This document shows positions 15,442 through 18,072 of a stretch of 18,072 nucleotides of DNA, in pieces. Positions within the stretch are counted from its first letter, which is position 1. Every line of letters starts with the position of its first letter. The notes below the pieces were generated by a model. That model was not told where the DNA came from. It did not search any database and saw only the letters and a list, made by a program, of their open reading frames with translations. A program made the translations under genes and the position numbers. Source of the stretch: Trebonia sp036509215 (GTDB lineage Bacteria > Actinomycetota > Actinomycetes > Streptosporangiales > Streptosporangiaceae); assembly GCA_036509215.1 (NCBI GenBank), contig DATCGA010000437.1, positions 1-18,072 on the forward strand. The letters are read 5' to 3'.

Positions 15442-15511
15442 GGCGCTCCGCCTCCTTCAGACCTGCTGGCCAAGGGCCACAACCGCTGCGACTGGCCAGT
15501 AACGTTGATGA

Positions 15512-15529
15512 ACTGTAACAAGTTCTAGT
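15512..15529. promoter_or_regulatory. KstR-type operator 3 (promoter of the nine-gene glycan operon)
   Basis: The core TGTAACAAGTTCTA (15514-15527) matches TnnAACnnGTTnnA at all specified positions; extending to ACTGTAAC/GTTCTAGT the arms pair at six of eight positions. It lies 72 bases upstream of the DUF2613 start at 15441 and just past the stop of the LLM oxidoreductase gene (15538-15540), which places it to control the operon reading leftward from 15441 to 3658. Confidence 0.82.
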
Positions 15530-15537
15530 CTGTGCGA

Positions 15538-16419
15538 CTAGAGGGCCTGGACTTTCGTGATCACATCGTCGGCGAACCGACGGAGGCTGTCGATCTTCTG
15601 GGCGAGCGGCTCGGCGTCGGGGCCGACCGTGTAGGGCCAGCGGAAGCCGATGATCACGTCGGTCACTCCCTGCTCCTCCAGTCGCCGGACGCCCTCGGCG
15701 GTGTAGGCGTCGGCCGAGATCACGTGCACCTCGAACGGACGCGCCGGCGGCGCCGCCTCGCGGCGGTACTCGGCCAGCCGGTCGAGCAGCCGCGGCAGGT
15801 CGGCGGGGTCTCCCCCGCCGTGCATCCAGCCGTCCCCGAGCCGCGCCGCGCGGCCCAGGGCGGCCTCCGAGTGACCGCCGATCAGCACCGGGACCGGCTC
15901 GGTCGGAACCGGCGCGATCTGCACCGGCGGCAGGTCGAAGCACCGGCCGTGGTGCTCGAAGAACCCGCCCGCCGCCAGCCCGCGCAAGATGGCGATCGAC
16001 TCGTCCATCCGCCGTCCGCGGCTGGCCCAGTCGACCCCGAGCAGGTCGTAGTCCTCGCGCCAGGGGCTGGTCCCGACGCCGAGGCCGAGCCGGTTGCCGG
16101 TGAGCACGGCCGTCGACGTCACCTGCTTGGCCAGCAGCACCGGGTTGCGGATGGGCATCTTCACCACGAACGTGGTGAACCGGATCCTGCTGGTCACCGC
16201 GCCGAGGGCGGGAATGAGCGAGAACGGCTCCACGAACGGCTTGCCCTCGAGGAACTCGCGGCTGCCGTCGGGGCTGTACGGGTACACGCTGTCGGCGTGC
16301 AGCGGATAGCAGATGCTGTCCGGTATCACCATCGAGTGGTAGCCGGCCTCCTCGGCCGCACGCGCCAGCGGCGCGTAGAACGACGGGTCGATCATGGACT
16401 CCGCATAGCTGAACCGCAT
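15538..16419 (-). CDS. LLM-class F420-dependent oxidoreductase
   Basis: Soluble TIM-barrel protein of 293 residues in the luciferase-like monooxygenase family, F420-type subgroup. Visible signatures are the N-terminal FSYAESMIDPSFYAPLARAAEEAGY, VIPDSICYP, then the NRLGLGVGTSPWREDYDLLG region (about residues 108-127) that shapes the cofactor pocket, RGRRMDESIAILRGL, and PVLIGGHSEAALGRAARLGDGW. Such enzymes transfer hydride between reduced or oxidised F420 (or FMN) and an organic substrate; several are steroid-regulon genes in mycobacteria. The ATG at 16419 fits the conserved N-terminus, but AGGAG directly abuts the start codon, which is unusual; the in-frame ATG at 16395 would lose conserved residues. 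It is divergent from the SnoaL-like gene with a KstR-type box in between. A steroid or steroid-derived substrate is inferred from regulation only. Confidence 0.83.
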   Translation of the reverse strand: MRFSYAESMIDPSFYAPLARAAEEAGYHSMVIPDSICYPLHADSVYPYSPDGSREFLEGKPFVEPFSLIPALGAVTSRIRFTTFVVKMPIRNPVLLAKQVTSTAVLTGNRLGLGVGTSPWREDYDLLGVDWASRGRRMDESIAILRGLAAGGFFEHHGRCFDLPPVQIAPVPTEPVPVLIGGHSEAALGRAARLGDGWMHGGGDPADLPRLLDRLAEYRREAAPPARPFEVHVISADAYTAEGVRRLEEQGVTDVIIGFRWPYTVGPDAEPLAQKIDSLRRFADDVITKVQAL

Positions 16420-16425
16420 CTCCTA

Positions 16426-16447
16426 AAACTAGAACAGGTTCTTGTTT
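16426..16447. promoter_or_regulatory. KstR-type operator 4 (divergent LLM / SnoaL promoter)
   Basis: Arms AAACTAGAAC (16426-16435) and GTTCTTGTTT (16438-16447) pair at nine of ten positions with a two-base spacer. The core TAGAACAGGTTCTT (16430-16443) matches TnnAACnnGTTnnA except for the last base (T for A). It starts 6 bases from the LLM start codon and ends 29 bases before the SnoaL-like start, so it could repress both genes. It is the weakest consensus match but has strong overall symmetry. Confidence 0.75.
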
Positions 16448-16476
16448 CGGGCAAGCCGATGCTCCAAGCTTGTCTC

Positions 16477-16932
16477 ATGGACCTAGCCACGCTCGAAGAG
16501 ATCCGCCAGCTGAAATACCGCTATCTGCGCTGCGTCGACCAGAAGCTGTGGGACGAGATGGCGGACGTCTTCACGGCCGGCGCCACCGTCGACTACGGGA
16601 CCCGCGCCCTCGGCGAGCCGCTGAAGCTGGCCGGCCGGGACGCGATCATCGCGTTCTTCCGCGAGAACCTGGGACCCGCGATCCTCACCGTGCACGCCGC
16701 GGGCCAGCCGGAGATCACCGTCGACGGGGAGACCGCCACCGGCAGCTGGCGCTTCGAGGACACCGTGATCGCCACCGAGTACCGCATCGTCATCAAGGGC
16801 GCGGCCTTCTACCAGGACCGGTACGAGCGCGGGGCGGACGGCCGATGGCGGATCGCGCACACCGGCTACGTGCGCATCTACGAGGCGATGATGTCGCTCG
16901 ACGACCTGCCCAGCTTCAAGTTCACGGCCTGA
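16477..16932 (+). CDS. SnoaL / NTF2-fold protein (nuclear transport factor 2 family)
   Basis: Protein of 151 residues with the alpha+beta cone fold shared by ketosteroid isomerase, scytalone dehydratase and SnoaL cyclases. It shows the usual N-terminal helix EEIRQLKYRYLRCVDQKLWDE (about 5-25), FTAGATVDYG, then the beta-sheet part with TVHAAGQPEITVDGETATG and YQDRYERGADGRWRIAHTGYVRIY near the C-terminus. Members bind hydrophobic small molecules in a cone-shaped pocket; a catalytic role here (isomerase or dehydratase on a steroid intermediate) is plausible but unproven. The ATG at 16477 is preferred because homologues I recall begin MDLA..LEEI; an in-frame ATG at 16459 would add six residues. 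Neither has a convincing ribosome binding site, so a short-leader or leaderless transcript is possible. The DUF1214-like gene begins two bases after its stop. Confidence 0.8.
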   Translation: MDLATLEEIRQLKYRYLRCVDQKLWDEMADVFTAGATVDYGTRALGEPLKLAGRDAIIAFFRENLGPAILTVHAAGQPEITVDGETATGSWRFEDTVIATEYRIVIKGAAFYQDRYERGADGRWRIAHTGYVRIYEAMMSLDDLPSFKFTA

Positions 16933-16934
16933 CC

Positions 16935-18072
16935 GTGCCGACGCAGCCGTTGACGCAGCCGTTCGCCCAGGCGCTGGCCGAGGCCGAGCAGATCATCGCA
17001 GGCGCGACGCACGTTAAGTCAGAGCGCGACCTCGCCGAGGGCCACGACTACCTGGCCGGGAGCATCCAGGCGTCGCTCCGCCTGGCCTGGGCGTACCAGC
17101 GCGACTTCCCCTACTTCGTCCAGTCCACCGGCCCGTACTCGAAGATGGGCCTCGACAACCCGGACACGCTCTACTTCCACGCGTACCTCCGCGACGACGC
17201 CGAGTACGTCGTCACCGGCACCCGCGGCACGACCGCCGACCTCAGCTTCCAGGTCCTCAAGGGCGACTACACGCCGGTCGAGGTACCCGACAGCCTGAGC
17301 GCGTTCGACGACCGCGCGATCGACATCGCCGGCGACGGCCGGTTCGAGTTCCGGCTCGGTCCGGGGAAGGCGCGACCGGGCTACTTCACCCTCGGCCCGG
17401 GCTCGGCCATGCTCCTGGTCCGCGAGGTGTACAGCGACTGGGCGGCCGAGCGCCGGGGCACCATCCGCATCTACCGGCCCGACCAGGCCGGCCACGCGCC
17501 GCCGCCGGCCACCGACACCGCGACCGCCGCCAAGCGCTACGCGGTCGCAGGCAAGATGCTGCTGTCCCGGCTGCGGACGTTCCTCGCCTTTCCCGAGTGG
17601 TTCTACCTGAACGAGCCGGCCAACACGATGACGCCGCCGCGGGCGACCCCCGGCGGCCTCGCCACCCAGTTCTCGTCGGCCGGCCACTTCGACCTCAGGG
17701 AAGACGAGGCGATGATCGTCACCGTGCCCGCCGCCGCCAAGGAGACCGCGCCGTACCAGGGCATCCAGCTCGGCAGCATGTGGTACATCTCGCTCGACTA
17801 CGTCAACCACCAGACCAGCCTCACCGCCGATCAGGCCCGGGTCGACCCGGACGGCCGGATGCGGTTCGTGATCAGCGAGCGGGATCCCGGCGTCGCCAAC
17901 TGGCTCGAGCGAACCGGGCACGACCGGGGCTACGTGCAGATCCGCTGGCAGCGGCTGACCCGCGACCTCGGCCCCGAGGACGGTCCGCAGGTTGAGATCA
18001 TCCGCTTCGACGAACTCCCTCAGAAACTCGCGTGCTACGAACAGGCGCGGGTGTCGGAATCTCAGTGGCGGG
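16935..18072 (+). CDS. DUF1214-type protein, truncated by window edge
   Basis: An uninterrupted frame of 379 codons reaches the window end, so the C-terminus is missing. The region STGPYSKMGLDNPDTLYFHAYL (about 64-85) followed by DDAEYVVTGTRGTTADLSFQVL is highly characteristic of actinobacterial DUF1214/DUF1254-related proteins, whose activity is not established; they are often found in steroid and aromatic-compound gene sets. Further along are PGYFTLGPGSAMLLVREVYSDW and GSMWYISLDYVNHQTSL. No signal peptide or membrane segment is visible. The start GTG at 16935 lies two bases after the SnoaL-like stop and gives an N-terminus reaching the conserved AEAEQIIAGA helix; the ribosome binding site is weak, so coupling to the upstream gene is likely. 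The frame has consistent high GC3, and overlapping minus-strand frames look like shadows. It is probably co-transcribed with the SnoaL-like gene from the KstR-type promoter. Confidence 0.82.
   Translation, partial: MPTQPLTQPFAQALAEAEQIIAGATHVKSERDLAEGHDYLAGSIQASLRLAWAYQRDFPYFVQSTGPYSKMGLDNPDTLYFHAYLRDDAEYVVTGTRGTTADLSFQVLKGDYTPVEVPDSLSAFDDRAIDIAGDGRFEFRLGPGKARPGYFTLGPGSAMLLVREVYSDWAAERRGTIRIYRPDQAGHAPPPATDTATAAKRYAVAGKMLLSRLRTFLAFPEWFYLNEPANTMTPPRATPGGLATQFSSAGHFDLREDEAMIVTVPAAAKETAPYQGIQLGSMWYISLDYVNHQTSLTADQARVDPDGRMRFVISERDPGVANWLERTGHDRGYVQIRWQRLTRDLGPEDGPQVEIIRFDELPQKLACYEQARVSESQWR

Noticed and set aside
17019..17921. 300-codon minus-strand frame at the right end
   Set aside because: It is antisense to the DUF1214-type frame, which has conserved family motifs and runs unbroken to the window edge.

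Overview
The window is very GC-rich, with strong G/C bias at third codon positions, GTG as well as ATG starts and GGAGG-type ribosome binding sites. The protein families (AftD-like arabinosyltransferase, DUF3068, DUF2613, F420-type LLM oxidoreductase, covalent-flavin cholesterol oxidase) point to a steroid-degrading actinobacterium related to, but probably not within, the mycobacteria. I cannot name the species.

Layout. (1) Positions 1-501, minus: the N-terminal third of a Tat-exported, VAO-family (type II) cholesterol oxidase, cut by the window edge. (2) 574-1677, minus: a DUF3068 two-helix envelope protein, divergent from (3) 1817-3724, plus: a polytopic GT-C-like membrane protein with an extracytoplasmic C-terminal domain. 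(4) 15441 down to 3658, minus: one compact run of nine genes of almost 12 kb. In transcription order these are a 45-residue DUF2613 membrane microprotein, an LPG-synthase-TM/flippase-like protein, a GT4 glycosyltransferase, a class I methyltransferase, a GT-C-like membrane protein, a second methyltransferase, a giant AftD-like arabinofuranosyltransferase, a condensation/PapA-like acyltransferase and a Trm112-like protein. Six consecutive junctions overlap by 1-4 nt and a seventh by about 92 nt, so this looks like a single translationally coupled operon. (5) 15538-16419, minus: an LLM-class F420-type oxidoreductase, divergent from (6) 16477-16932, plus: a SnoaL/NTF2-fold protein, followed after 2 nt by (7) 16935 to the window end, plus: a DUF1214-type protein that runs off the edge.

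The unifying signal is a set of four inverted repeats that match the KstR operator consensus TnnAACnnGTTnnA: three match it fully and one has a single mismatch. They lie upstream of the cholesterol oxidase, in the DUF3068/GT-C divergent promoter, upstream of the nine-gene glycan operon, and in the LLM/SnoaL divergent promoter. Every transcription unit in the window therefore appears to be under a steroid-catabolism repressor. From memory, the glycan genes resemble the M. tuberculosis Rv0224c-Rv0227c and Rv0236c/Rv0236A genes, here packed together and apparently placed in the KstR regulon. The most interesting hypothesis is a steroid-induced programme of cell-envelope glycan (arabinan or glycolipid) assembly and acylation, co-expressed with steroid oxidation. 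No tRNA, rRNA, CRISPR array, insertion sequence or convincing rho-independent terminator was seen, and there is no gene-free stretch longer than about 140 bases.
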